This document shows positions 7,588-14,827 of a stretch of 16,599 bases of DNA, piece after piece. Position 1 is the stretch's first letter. Each line of letters starts with the position of its first letter. The stretch spans positions 1 through 16,599 of the forward strand of contig URNM01000027.1 of assembly GCA_900549185.1 (NCBI GenBank), given 5' to 3'. The notes beneath the pieces were generated by a model. It was given only the letters and a program-made list of their open reading frames with translations. It did not search any database and was not told the origin of the DNA. Position numbers and translations under genes: made by a program. The DNA comes from an uncultured Collinsella sp. (GTDB lineage: Bacteria > Actinomycetota > Coriobacteriia > Coriobacteriales > Coriobacteriaceae).

Positions 7588-8384
7588 TATACGAGCGTTT
7601 CCAGATGCGCGCGCAGGCGCTCGGCATCGATATCGAGCGTCGTCTCGGCATTGACCTGGGCCAAACGATAGCCCACAAAGTAGGGCGAAACCACCCAACG
7701 TGGAAGCGCCTTGGCAATGGTCCGACCGCCCAAGTGATAGAAAAACAAGTTGTACGACTCTGCGCGACCACCATGGTGCTCGTTTAGGATATAGCGCAGG
7801 GCCACCTGAATCGCATCGGCGAAGAGGTCCGTCTCGGCTTGGTCTCTCGTGTCATCGCTGGCGGCGATTCCCTGCGGAGCCGAGACGTTGACCTCGAAGA
7901 ATCCCATGATTGGCTCGGTTGAGATGTTGACCGAGATTCTCCCCTGTTGCCAGACATTGATGCCTTCAAAGTTGGCTGAGGTCAACGCCGCATAGCCGTC
8001 CTCCTGTTCCAAGCCCACAATCTGCATGTGTGGATGGACGAGGCTGCCGCCCGAAAGCGGGCCTTTGTTCTTGTACATGAGCACACTGCGGTACTGTTGG
8101 GAATCGATCATCTGCTGCCAACAGCCCAGGGCAAACCGCATCACATGATGCAGCTCATCCGGTTCATAGGTCACCAGGTCGGCGTCGTGATTGGCCGACT
8201 CGATCAATACGGTCTGACGGGTGGCCCGCAAGGTCTTGAACTTATTCTCGAGCCAGATGCAGTCACCATCGCGCTGGATGATGTTGGCGAGCCCCTCCGT
8301 GTCGCAAAAGGGGCACGCGGTGCCAGGGCGACGATTATCGTCGGGCTTACCGCTCGCCTGCTGAACGTCAAATACCAGCGCCAC
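7587..8384 (-). CDS. DUF4931 / galactose-1-phosphate uridylyltransferase-like protein
   Basis: A 265-residue soluble protein of the GalT/HIT superfamily, matching my memory of DUF4931. Visible: CPFC at 24-27 (zinc-ligand type), VLIESANHDADL at about 59-70, like the metal-binding His segment of GalT enzymes, and GGSLVHPHMQIVGL with H117 and H119, corresponding to the catalytic HPH of GalT nucleotidyl transferases. This suggests a nucleotidyl transfer or hydrolysis reaction on a nucleotide-sugar-like substrate, but the substrate is unknown and the protein is shorter than classical GalT (about 350). The start is GTG at 8384, with GGAGG eight bases upstream lying inside the last codons of cutC. 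The cutC stop (8388-8390) is only 3 nt away, so translation is almost certainly coupled and the two proteins likely share a pathway. Confidence 0.8.
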   Translation of the reverse strand: MALVFDVQQASGKPDDNRRPGTACPFCDTEGLANIIQRDGDCIWLENKFKTLRATRQTVLIESANHDADLVTYEPDELHHVMRFALGCWQQMIDSQQYRSVLMYKNKGPLSGGSLVHPHMQIVGLEQEDGYAALTSANFEGINVWQQGRISVNISTEPIMGFFEVNVSAPQGIAASDDTRDQAETDLFADAIQVALRYILNEHHGGRAESYNLFFYHLGGRTIAKALPRWVVSPYFVGYRLAQVNAETTLDIDAERLRAHLETLV

Positions 8385-8387
8385 GGG

Positions 8388-9065
8388 TTATACCTCCAGC
8401 GGCACGATCTTGGTGCCATGGAGCTCGGAGACGCCTAGCGCCGCCGCGACCGCGTCGCGATTTGCCGTAGTGATGCCGCCGCCGGGAAGGATGGTCAAAC
8501 GATCGCCCGCATACTCGATCAAGCGGGCCAGGTTTTCGAAGTTGTCCTCGATCGGCGTACCGGCAGCGCCGCCATGCGTCAAGATGCGTGTGATGCCGCA
8601 GTCGACGAGTATGTCAATCGCGTCGAGCTGAGCCTCGGGCGAGAGCTGATCAAATGACATGTGGAAGGTGATGTCGATGGGCTCACGCTTGCATTCCTCG
8701 GTCGCGCAGCCCGCGGCCATCACGAGGGCGCCCAACGTAAGCTCGTCGAGCGCCCATCCGCCAGCGCAGGGCTTGCAGCTGCCAAAGACCAAGCCGTCAA
8801 CGCCGGCGCTTACGGCAAGGCCCAGGTCCATCTCCATCATGCGCAGCTCGTCTTGGTTGTAATGAAAGTCACCGCCACGCGGGCGAATCATGCACATCAC
8901 TCGCGCGTCATGCTCGTGAGCATAGCTGACTGTAGCGCTGATAACACCGGCCGAGGGTGTAGTGCCACCGACGGCAAGGTTGTCGCACAGTTCAATACGC
9001 CTTGCACCGGCATCGATAGCCGCCGGCACCCGCTCAAAGTTCTCGGCACAAAACTCGTACACCAT
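8388..9065 (-). CDS. cutC: CutC family protein (TIM barrel)
   Basis: A 225-residue TIM-barrel protein of the CutC family (PF03932). Seen: RIELCDNLAVGGTTPSAG (23-40), MIRPRGGDFHYN (59-70), DGLVFG (90-95), ITFHMSFD (132-139), RILTHGG (160-166), ILPGGGI (192-198) and ELHGTKI (214-220). CutC was named for copper tolerance in E. coli, but that role is disputed and the enzymatic activity is not settled. The usual TFHRAFD appears here as TFHMSFD, and the protein stops soon after ELHGTK where E. coli CutC (248 residues) continues, so the C-terminus is short. The start is put at ATG 9065, with GGGGG about 6 nt upstream; the longer frame from 9122 would add 19 residues encoded by a repeat element and is unlikely. 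It is coupled to the downstream GalT-like gene. Confidence 0.88.
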   Translation of the reverse strand: MVYEFCAENFERVPAAIDAGARRIELCDNLAVGGTTPSAGVISATVSYAHEHDARVMCMIRPRGGDFHYNQDELRMMEMDLGLAVSAGVDGLVFGSCKPCAGGWALDELTLGALVMAAGCATEECKREPIDITFHMSFDQLSPEAQLDAIDILVDCGITRILTHGGAAGTPIEDNFENLARLIEYAGDRLTILPGGGITTANRDAVAAALGVSELHGTKIVPLEV

Positions 9066-9097
9066 AGATAGACCCCCAAAGACAGCAGATGTTTTCC

Positions 9098-9191
9098 GAC
9101 GGGCATTGTCACACATCCCCATGAAGTTGCGGTGGAATAGGGACTGTTTTGGCCTCTGGAGCCCCCATTTAGTCCCTATTTCACCGCAACT
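9098..9191 (+). repeat. 94-bp hairpin repeat, copy 1
   Basis: This copy matches 11012-11105 over 94 bp with 10 differences by my count and no gap. Its right part is a palindrome: 21-base arms at 9125-9145 and 9171-9191 around a 25-nt loop. The arms match except one position, which is a G-U pair in plus-strand RNA and an A-C mismatch in minus-strand RNA. The arms are identical in both copies, whereas the 27-bp left part and the loop carry five changes each. It lies in the divergent region between cutC and the zinc-ribbon membrane gene. No transposase is nearby, so it may be a MITE- or REP-like element or a structured RNA motif. Confidence 0.88.
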
Positions 9192-9228
9192 CAGAATGAT
9201 TCCTTGGGAACGGCGCGGCTGGCCGAAA

Positions 9229-9258
9229 AATGTTGCCGATGGCGAATGTTGCGCAACA
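9229..9258 (+). promoter_or_regulatory. Possible operator: direct repeat and 12-bp palindrome
   Basis: AATGTTGC occurs at 9229-9236 and again at 9245-9252, 16 bp apart. The second copy runs into the perfect 12-bp palindrome TGTTGCGCAACA (9247-9258). They lie 63-92 bp before the plus-strand membrane gene start. This is the right place for a regulator site, but no protein is implicated and no clear -10/-35 pair was found. Confidence 0.4.
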
Positions 9259-9321
9259 AGATTTTCGAATCCCGATTAACCATGACAGTATCGACATTCG
9301 TATCCAGAGGAAAGGATTGCC

Positions 9322-10920
9322 ATGTTTAAGAGCATCCAAAAGAGCGGAAGGATCGCAGCAGTCGCCATAGGCCTCCTCGCGGCCCTGTCTCCACTCGCAG
9401 CCCCTCCCGCAGCATTAGCCGGCGGCAGCGTACCGACGCCTGAACTTGAGAAGTCGTACAGCTTTAAGACCAGCAGCGATAACTCGTATGTCAGCAACAT
9501 AGATTTAGACTCAGAGTATCGTTACCTGTTTGACCGCGATGACGAATACAACCTGAAGAAAGTATCCCTCATCAATTTGGACGACGGCAGCATAACCCCC
9601 GTTGACATTCCAAAGAAAAGCCTTGATTCAGCATGTTCATCAATCGATGACAAGCTAACTTGGATAGAAGGCTCTAACCTGGTCGTTTTCTCTCCTGAAA
9701 AGCAAAGTCGCTCGGTCCACTCGCTCAAAGCAGGAAAATACACTCCCGACTATGCATGGATTAGCGAAAACGGAGAGACGGCATGTGTTATACAGCACGA
9801 TTCCGATGATAACTATTCACATGCTTTCTATGATCTCAAGACTGATAAAGAAATGCAGCTGTACCGCGATAGCGATTACTCGTGGGTAGCATTTTCGAAA
9901 GATGGGGATTGTTTTTACGTCGTGTCGACCGATGCGAAAAAATGCACGATTACTCTGAAAGTGTTCGACACAAAAACCGGCTCGACTAAATCAAACACCG
10001 CTAAAGTTAATAAGGTAACAGACAGTGTCGAAATAAACTCAGTATTGCGACTCCCGGACTCAGAAGATCTTATTCTTCAAGGTAAGTCTTTTTTGATCAG
10101 AGCTGACCGCGATGCCAACCTGAGCACCCTATCCAATGACGAGGACCACGCCTTTAACACTGATAATTCGTCTCTTGGAACGAGTGGATATTATCCCGTT
10201 TATCTTAGCAATGGATCTGAGGATCTTTTCCAAGAAGAAGACGACGGCAGCTATTTTCTGAATATGCAGGATTCAGACCTCGGCGTTATCGATTTGCAAA
10301 GTGGGAATACCATCAGCTCGATTGCTTTCCCCTTCGGCGATGGGTACCTCAGTGACATTTCACATGATGGCAGCATCCTTCTTGGGAAATACTCAGACGA
10401 TGACAAGTTCTCAATGTGCCTAATCGATGCAAAAACCGGGGCTAAGAGCGAGTTTAATTCTCATTGGTGCAGTCTTTATTTCATAAATGGCGATCGCAAG
10501 ATATTGGCAGCCTATTCCGAGAAGGACGACCCCACCACGCTTCATGTGAACATCTACAAGTCCAATATCCCCCATTCGCTGCCTGAGGATGTTCTCTACT
10601 TTGTCCAGACTCACCTGCCGTTTGTTATTGGCGGTGGCGTGGCGATCGTCCTCATCATCGGTGGCGCGATTGTTGTCCTTTGTATCCGCAAGAAGCATGC
10701 GAAGACCGCGAACGGTGTGGCTGCCTCAGCGCCCAAACCACAGCGCAAGCAGCATCGTCGTCAGAAGCGTGCCCAGCAGAACGTCGTTCCACCCGCAGCA
10801 CCTGCGATGCCGACGGCACCAGCAGCCCCGACCGAGCCCGCCCGCTTCTGCCGTCACTGCGGAACCCCGCTCGTGCCCGAAGCCCAGTTCTGCCCCACAT
10901 GCGGACAAAAGATAGACTAG
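9322..10920 (+). CDS. Secreted-domain/single-pass membrane protein with C-terminal zinc ribbon
   Basis: Not recognised as a named gene. The 532-residue product has a signal peptide (1-33, ending AALA-GG), an acidic extracytoplasmic domain (about 40-420), one strong membrane helix (433-454) followed by RKK, a basic stretch (about 456-484), a Pro/Ala linker (487-506), and a zinc ribbon with CxxC pairs at 510/513 and 524/527. The outer domain repeats strands ending in D-x-(K)TG-type turns (INLDDGS, YDLKTDK, FDTKTGS, IDLQSGN, IDAKTGA), typical of beta-propeller blades, so a propeller or TolB-like fold is likely. Zinc ribbons of this kind often sit on regulatory membrane proteins of Gram-positives. 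Two sampled 60-base lines from the outer domain hold 25 and 26 G+C, against 44 in a line of cutC, while the tail is GC-rich. AGGAAAGG precedes the ATG. It stands alone between two repeat copies. Confidence 0.85.
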   Translation: MFKSIQKSGRIAAVAIGLLAALSPLAAPPAALAGGSVPTPELEKSYSFKTSSDNSYVSNIDLDSEYRYLFDRDDEYNLKKVSLINLDDGSITPVDIPKKSLDSACSSIDDKLTWIEGSNLVVFSPEKQSRSVHSLKAGKYTPDYAWISENGETACVIQHDSDDNYSHAFYDLKTDKEMQLYRDSDYSWVAFSKDGDCFYVVSTDAKKCTITLKVFDTKTGSTKSNTAKVNKVTDSVEINSVLRLPDSEDLILQGKSFLIRADRDANLSTLSNDEDHAFNTDNSSLGTSGYYPVYLSNGSEDLFQEEDDGSYFLNMQDSDLGVIDLQSGNTISSIAFPFGDGYLSDISHDGSILLGKYSDDDKFSMCLIDAKTGAKSEFNSHWCSLYFINGDRKILAAYSEKDDPTTLHVNIYKSNIPHSLPEDVLYFVQTHLPFVIGGGVAIVLIIGGAIVVLCIRKKHAKTANGVAASAPKPQRKQHRRQKRAQQNVVPPAAPAMPTAPAAPTEPARFCRHCGTPLVPEAQFCPTCGQKID

Positions 10921-10947
10921 CGAACAAAACCCAATAGACCCCAACCA

Positions 10948-10987
10948 CCAAGGCCCCGTTCCGACACATTCCAGAACGGGGTCTTGG
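10948..10987 (+). terminator. Terminator hairpin of the zinc-ribbon membrane gene
   Basis: A 14-bp stem (10948-10961 with 10974-10987, one G-U pair) with a 12-nt loop begins 27 nt after the stop codon. The following sequence (CTTGGTG) has little T-richness, so termination may be incomplete or may use the next hairpins. Confidence 0.65.
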
Positions 10988-11011
10988 CTTGGTGCAGGGG
11001 TGCTAATTTGG

Positions 11012-11105
11012 GACGGTCATCGTCGCACGCCCCCATGAAGTTGCGGTGGAATAGGGACTGTTTTGGCGTCTAGAAACCCTATTTAGTCCCTATTTCACCG
11101 CAACT
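11012..11105 (+). repeat. 94-bp hairpin repeat, copy 2
   Basis: Second copy of the element at 9098-9191, in the same orientation and of the same length. Arms are at 11039-11059 and 11085-11105, with a 25-nt loop differing from copy 1 at five positions. It lies between the terminators of two converging genes, 91 bp after the membrane gene stop. The homology ends exactly with the right arm: CAG follows in copy 1 and TAA in copy 2. Confidence 0.88.
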
Positions 11106-11108
11106 TAA

Positions 11109-11143
11109 AAAGGGGCGCTGACCGGGATAGTCAGCGCCCCTTT
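11109..11143 (-). terminator. Intrinsic terminator of the liv operon
   Basis: A perfect 14-bp stem (11109-11122 with 11130-11143) with a 7-nt loop lies 10 nt beyond the livF stop. On the minus strand the stem ends in CCCCTTTTTAAG, a good U-tract. The plus strand gives CCCCTTTG, so weaker termination from the left is also possible. Confidence 0.9.
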
Positions 11144-11153
11144 GTTGAATGGA

Positions 11154-11867
11154 TTAACCACCAAGATAAGCCTTGCGGACGTTATCGTCGTGCAGGAGCT
11201 CTTGGCCGGTGCCGGTCATGGTGATCTTGCCGGTCTCGAGCACGTAGCCGCGCGTAGCAATCGAGAGCGCCATCTGCGCGTTCTGCTCGACCAGGAGCAC
11301 CGTGGTGCCGGCCTTGTGCAGGTCCTCGACAATCTGGAAGATCTGTTCGATCAGAATCGGTGCCAGACCCATGGAAGGTTCGTCGAGCATAAGCAGTTTG
11401 GGGTTACTCATAAGGGCGCGCCCCATAACGAGCATCTGCTGCTCGCCACCTGAAAGGGTGCCGGCGACCTGGCGACGACGTTCCTTCAGGCGCGGGAACT
11501 GCTCGTAGACGCGCTCCAGGCCCGGAGCAACCGTGGACTTGGGCTGCGTGTAGGCGCCCATCTCCAGGTTCTCCTCGACCGTCATCTGCAAAAAGGCGCG
11601 ACGACCCTCGGGAACCTGAGCCAGGCCCTTACCAACCAGCTTATCAGCGGGCGTATGGGTAATGTCCTCGCCCATAAACTTGATGGAGCCGGTCTTGGAG
11701 CGTAGCAGGCCCGAGACGGTCTTGAGCGTTGTGGACTTGCCGGCACCGTTGGCACCAATCAAGGCCACGATCTCGCCCTCGTTAACGTTAAAGGAGATGT
11801 CCTTGATGGCGTGGATGGCGCCGTACCAGACGTTGATGTTGTAGACGGAAAGCATCGGCTCTGCCAT
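11154..11867 (-). CDS. livF: Branched-chain amino acid ABC transporter ATP-binding protein LivF
   Basis: A 237-residue cytoplasmic ATPase, one of two that power the LIV-type importer. Walker A is GANGAGKS (38-45), the ABC signature is LSGGEQQ (138-144), Walker B is LLMLDEPS (158-165), and the switch His position is LLVEQN (191-196), where Q replaces the usual H as is common in LivF. The C-terminus AYLGG is typical. The ATG at 11867 directly follows the TAA of livG (11868-11870), with GGGGGAG inside the end of livG, so translation is coupled. It is the last gene of the operon and is followed by a strong terminator. Confidence 0.95.
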   Translation of the reverse strand: MAEPMLSVYNINVWYGAIHAIKDISFNVNEGEIVALIGANGAGKSTTLKTVSGLLRSKTGSIKFMGEDITHTPADKLVGKGLAQVPEGRRAFLQMTVEENLEMGAYTQPKSTVAPGLERVYEQFPRLKERRRQVAGTLSGGEQQMLVMGRALMSNPKLLMLDEPSMGLAPILIEQIFQIVEDLHKAGTTVLLVEQNAQMALSIATRGYVLETGKITMTGTGQELLHDDNVRKAYLGG

Positions 11868-12728
11868 TTAGTTCTCCCCCTTATCCTGCTTACCCAGATA
11901 CGCCTCGATAACGGCGTCGTTGTTCTGGATTTCCTCCGCCGTACCCTTGGCGATAACCTTGCCAAAGTTAAGCACGCAGATGCCCTCGCAGATGTTCATA
12001 ACGAGCGACATATCATGCTCGATAAGCATGATGGCGATGCCGAAGGTGTCGCGAATCTTGACGATGTTCGCCATGAGCTCTGCGGTCTCGGACGGGTTCA
12101 TGCCGGCGGCAGGCTCGTCGAGCAGCAGCAGCTTGGGGTTGGTGGCAAGTGCGCGGACGATCTCCAGACGACGCTGGGCGCCGTAAGGCAGCGATCCGGC
12201 CTGCTCGTTTGCCAGATGCTCCATATCAAAGATGGACAGCAGCTCCATGGCGCGCTCGTGGGCGGCCTTCTCGTGCTTCCAATACGTCGGCAGGCGCAGC
12301 ACGCCCTCAAAACCGGAGTAGCGCTCCTGGTTATGCAGACCGACCTTAACGTTGTCCTCCACCGTCATGGTGTTGAACAGGCGGATGTTCTGGAACGTAC
12401 GGGCAATACCCATGCGGTTGACCTGGTAGACCGACTTGCCCGAGGTGTCCTCACCGTCGAGCAGGATGGTGCCATGCGTGGGCTGGTACACCTTGGTGAG
12501 CAGGTTGAAGACCGTGGTCTTGCCGGCGCCGTTGGGACCGATCAGACCGGCGATCTCGGTCTTGCCGATAGTCAGGCTAAAGTCGTCGACTGCCTTAAGG
12601 CCACCGAACTCAATGCCCAGGTGGATGCACTCGAGTGCAGGGCGCTCGCCCAGGTCACGATCGGGAACGATGGCGCCAGAAGGATACGGGACCATCTTGC
12701 CCTTGTTGAACTCAAACTTACTGGGCAT
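11868..12728 (-). CDS. livG: Branched-chain amino acid ABC transporter ATP-binding protein LivG
   Basis: The partner ATPase of LivF, 286 residues from ATG 12728. Walker A is GPNGAGKT (64-71), the signature is the LivG-type LPYGAQRRLEI (180-190), Walker B is LLLDEPAAGMN (201-211), and the switch His lies in LIEHDM (235-240). The segment around 130-160 between the Q-loop side and the signature is the longer insert usual in LivG. The start at 12728 is chosen because a perfect AGGAGG lies 9 nt upstream; the frame opens further to 12755 without a better site. Its start overlaps the livM stop by 11 nt. About 30 residues precede the core, a slightly long N-terminus. Confidence 0.95.
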   Translation of the reverse strand: MPSKFEFNKGKMVPYPSGAIVPDRDLGERPALECIHLGIEFGGLKAVDDFSLTIGKTEIAGLIGPNGAGKTTVFNLLTKVYQPTHGTILLDGEDTSGKSVYQVNRMGIARTFQNIRLFNTMTVEDNVKVGLHNQERYSGFEGVLRLPTYWKHEKAAHERAMELLSIFDMEHLANEQAGSLPYGAQRRLEIVRALATNPKLLLLDEPAAGMNPSETAELMANIVKIRDTFGIAIMLIEHDMSLVMNICEGICVLNFGKVIAKGTAEEIQNNDAVIEAYLGKQDKGEN

Positions 12729-13797
12729 CGGCTGCCACCTCCTTCTTGGAAGCAAAGCGGTCCTTGACGCGACCGAAGAACGCCTTGAGCTGCGGGTTGT
12801 TGGTAAAAATCATGACCAGGATCAGCACGATGGCGTAGATGAGCATGCGATAGTCCGAGAACTGACGAAGCAGCTCGGGAAGCACCGTGAGTAGCGCCGC
12901 CGCGATGACGGAGCCGCGCATATTGCCCAGACCGCCCAGGACCACGAACACCAGGATGAGAATGGACGTGTTGAAGTCGAACTTGGTGGCGGAGAGCTGC
13001 GAGAAGTTACCGCCGAAGAGGGCTCCGGCAGCACCGGCGAGGGCAGCGGAAACCACGAAGGCGATCATGCGGTACTCGGTGACGGAGATGCCTACGGACT
13101 CGGCTGCAATCTTGTTATCGCGCACGGCCATAATGGCACGGCCGGTACGGCTGCGAACCAGGTTGAGCACGATCACGAGTGCGACCATGACCAGGATGGC
13201 ACCGGCGAGGAAGGTCGAGTACGTCGACACGCCCGAGGCGCCCTGGGCGCCCTTGATGATGGCGGTGCCGTCCTCGAGCAGGTGCAGGTCGTCGATCGTA
13301 GAGTTGCCCGTGATGTTAAAGATCACGTGCAGGCCGCGGGAGTCGACGCCCACAATGAGGCAGGTGACGATCTCTTTGATGATCTCGCCAAAGGCCAGCG
13401 TCACGATAGCCAGGTAATCGCCGCTCAGGCGCAGGACCGGGATACCAATCAAGAAGCCCAAGATGGCAGCGGCGATAGCGCCGACCACGATGCTGATGAT
13501 AAGGCGCACCGGATCGGAGGGAACGGCGCTCTCCAGCGCGACGGCGGTGACGATGCCCGTATAGGCACCGACGCTCATAAAGCCCGCGTGCCCCAGCGAC
13601 AAGTCGCCTGCGATACCGACGACGAGGTTAAGGGAAATGGCCATGACGATGTAGGCTGTAATGGGAACCAACTGGCCGGCAATCATGCGCGGAATCATAT
13701 GGTTGGACTGCATAAAGAACACGATGGCGAATGCCACGATGCACATGGCGTACGTGACAAAGTCGTGACGCGTCTGCTTGTCTTTAAGAAACTTCAT
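12718..13797 (-). CDS. livM: Branched-chain amino acid ABC transporter permease LivM
   Basis: A membrane permease of the BPD_transp_2 family, 359 residues from ATG 13797, which pairs with LivH to form the transport channel. It has about nine or ten hydrophobic segments and the characteristic LSLGHAGFMSVGAYTG (about 68-83), the motif that faces the ATPase. A hydrophilic loop (about 170-205) is probably outside. ATG 13797 is preferred over GTG 13806: AGGTG lies 6 nt before the ATG. With this start only 9 nt separate it from the livH stop codon, and the Shine-Dalgarno site overlaps that stop. The C-terminal region is charged and cytoplasmic. Its end overlaps livG. Confidence 0.94.
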   Translation of the reverse strand: MKFLKDKQTRHDFVTYAMCIVAFAIVFFMQSNHMIPRMIAGQLVPITAYIVMAISLNLVVGIAGDLSLGHAGFMSVGAYTGIVTAVALESAVPSDPVRLIISIVVGAIAAAILGFLIGIPVLRLSGDYLAIVTLAFGEIIKEIVTCLIVGVDSRGLHVIFNITGNSTIDDLHLLEDGTAIIKGAQGASGVSTYSTFLAGAILVMVALVIVLNLVRSRTGRAIMAVRDNKIAAESVGISVTEYRMIAFVVSAALAGAAGALFGGNFSQLSATKFDFNTSILILVFVVLGGLGNMRGSVIAAALLTVLPELLRQFSDYRMLIYAIVLILVMIFTNNPQLKAFFGRVKDRFASKKEVAADAQ

Positions 13798-13806
13798 AAC
13801 GCTCAC

Positions 13807-14688
13807 CTACACCTTCTCGGGGACGTACTTGCCCAAGAGGCCGGCAGGCTTGACGAGCAGGACGATGATCAAAACACCAAAGACGATGGAGTTGGCAAGG
13901 CTCGTGGAAATGTAAGCCTGCGCCATCGCCTCGATGATGCCGATGAGAATGCCACCGACAAAGGCACCGGGGATGGAGCCGATGCCGCCGAAGACGGCGG
14001 CGTCGAAGGCCTTGATGCCAGGCATGGCGCCCGTGGTGGGCTGCAGGACCGGCGAGTAGGAGCACAGGAGCACACCGGCGATGGCGGCGAGGGCGGAGCC
14101 GATGGCGAACGTCATCGAGATGGTGCGGTTGACGTTGATGCCCATGAGCTGAGCGGCGGCCTTGTCCTCGGACACGGCACGCATGGCCTTGCCCATCTTG
14201 GTCTTACCTGTAAAGAACATCAGGCCGGCCATGATAACCAGGCAGGCGACGATGGTGACGAGCGAGACGGCGCTCACGTTGAACTTGGCCAAGAACTCCG
14301 GTACCTGGAAGGTGACGAGCGAAGTGAAGTTCTTGGGCGTGGCGCCCCACAGAAGTTGCGCGGCGTTCTGCAGGAAGTAAGACACGCCGATAGCCGTGAT
14401 CAGAACGGCCAGCGGGCCTGCTTGGCGCAGCGGCTTATAGGCCAGGCCCTCGATGAGAACACCGAGAACGGTACAGACCATACAAGAGAGAACTACAGAT
14501 GCCCAGCCCGGGAGGCCGAGATACGACGTGGCACAGAACGAGACATAGGCACCGACCATGATGACATCGCCGTGAGCGAAGTTCAGCATCTTGGCGATAC
14601 CGTAGACCATGGTGTAGCCCAACGCGATGATGGCGTAGACGCTGCCCATGGACAGGCCGTTGACCAGGTATTGGATAAAGACCGTCAT
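13807..14688 (-). CDS. livH: Branched-chain amino acid ABC transporter permease LivH
   Basis: A membrane permease of the BPD_transp_2 family, 293 residues from ATG 14688. The N-terminus VNGLSMGSVYAIIALGYTMV, followed by KMLNFAHGDVIMVGAYV, is diagnostic of LivH. It has about eight hydrophobic segments, and VFGGIGSIPGAFVGG near 225-240 is also typical. The frame opens back to 14781, but the extra 31 residues are not family-like; GGGGG lies about 10 nt before ATG 14688 and supports it. It is separated from livK by 139 nt containing two hairpins, and followed immediately by livM. Confidence 0.94.
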   Translation of the reverse strand: MTVFIQYLVNGLSMGSVYAIIALGYTMVYGIAKMLNFAHGDVIMVGAYVSFCATSYLGLPGWASVVLSCMVCTVLGVLIEGLAYKPLRQAGPLAVLITAIGVSYFLQNAAQLLWGATPKNFTSLVTFQVPEFLAKFNVSAVSLVTIVACLVIMAGLMFFTGKTKMGKAMRAVSEDKAAAQLMGINVNRTISMTFAIGSALAAIAGVLLCSYSPVLQPTTGAMPGIKAFDAAVFGGIGSIPGAFVGGILIGIIEAMAQAYISTSLANSIVFGVLIIVLLVKPAGLLGKYVPEKV

Positions 14689-14734
14689 GTTCCACATCCC
14701 CCTTTCGAATAGGTTTCCAGTTGATGTATGAAAC

Positions 14735-14754
14735 AGGGACGTTACATCGTCCCT
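14735..14754 (-). other. Second livK-livH intercistronic hairpin
   Basis: AGGGACG (14735-14741) pairs with CGTCCCT (14748-14754) around a 6-nt loop. On the minus strand it follows the larger hairpin and is followed by GTTTCAT, ahead of the livH ribosome binding site. It may add to mRNA protection or attenuation. Confidence 0.45.
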
Positions 14755-14764
14755 AGATACCAAG

Positions 14765-14796
14765 CAAGCAGGGAAGGCCAAAACCTCCCCTGCTTG
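14765..14796 (-). terminator. livK-livH intercistronic hairpin (attenuator or mRNA-stabilising)
   Basis: A 9-bp stem (14765-14773 with 14788-14796), one A-C mismatch, then 3 more pairs and a 6-nt loop. It begins 32 nt after the livK stop. No run of T follows, so it is more likely a 3' mRNA-protecting or partial termination hairpin. Its position fits the common need for more binding protein than permease. Confidence 0.6.
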
Positions 14797-14827
14797 GGAT
14801 CAAAACCGCTCTATGTAAGGCGGCCAA

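Noticed and set aside
9066..9122. N-terminal extension of CutC by 19 residues
   Set aside because: The extension is encoded partly by the repeat element and does not resemble CutC starts; ATG 9065 has a G-rich site and the family N-terminus.
9121..9279. A possible small protein starting MKLRW within repeat copy 1
   Set aside because: In copy 2 the same frame reaches a TAG after about a dozen codons, so coding is not conserved.
13282..14712. A 476-residue plus-strand frame rich in D, G and H, antisense to livM and livH
   Set aside because: Its composition is the reverse complement of hydrophobic membrane-protein codons, and it spans two well-supported permease genes.
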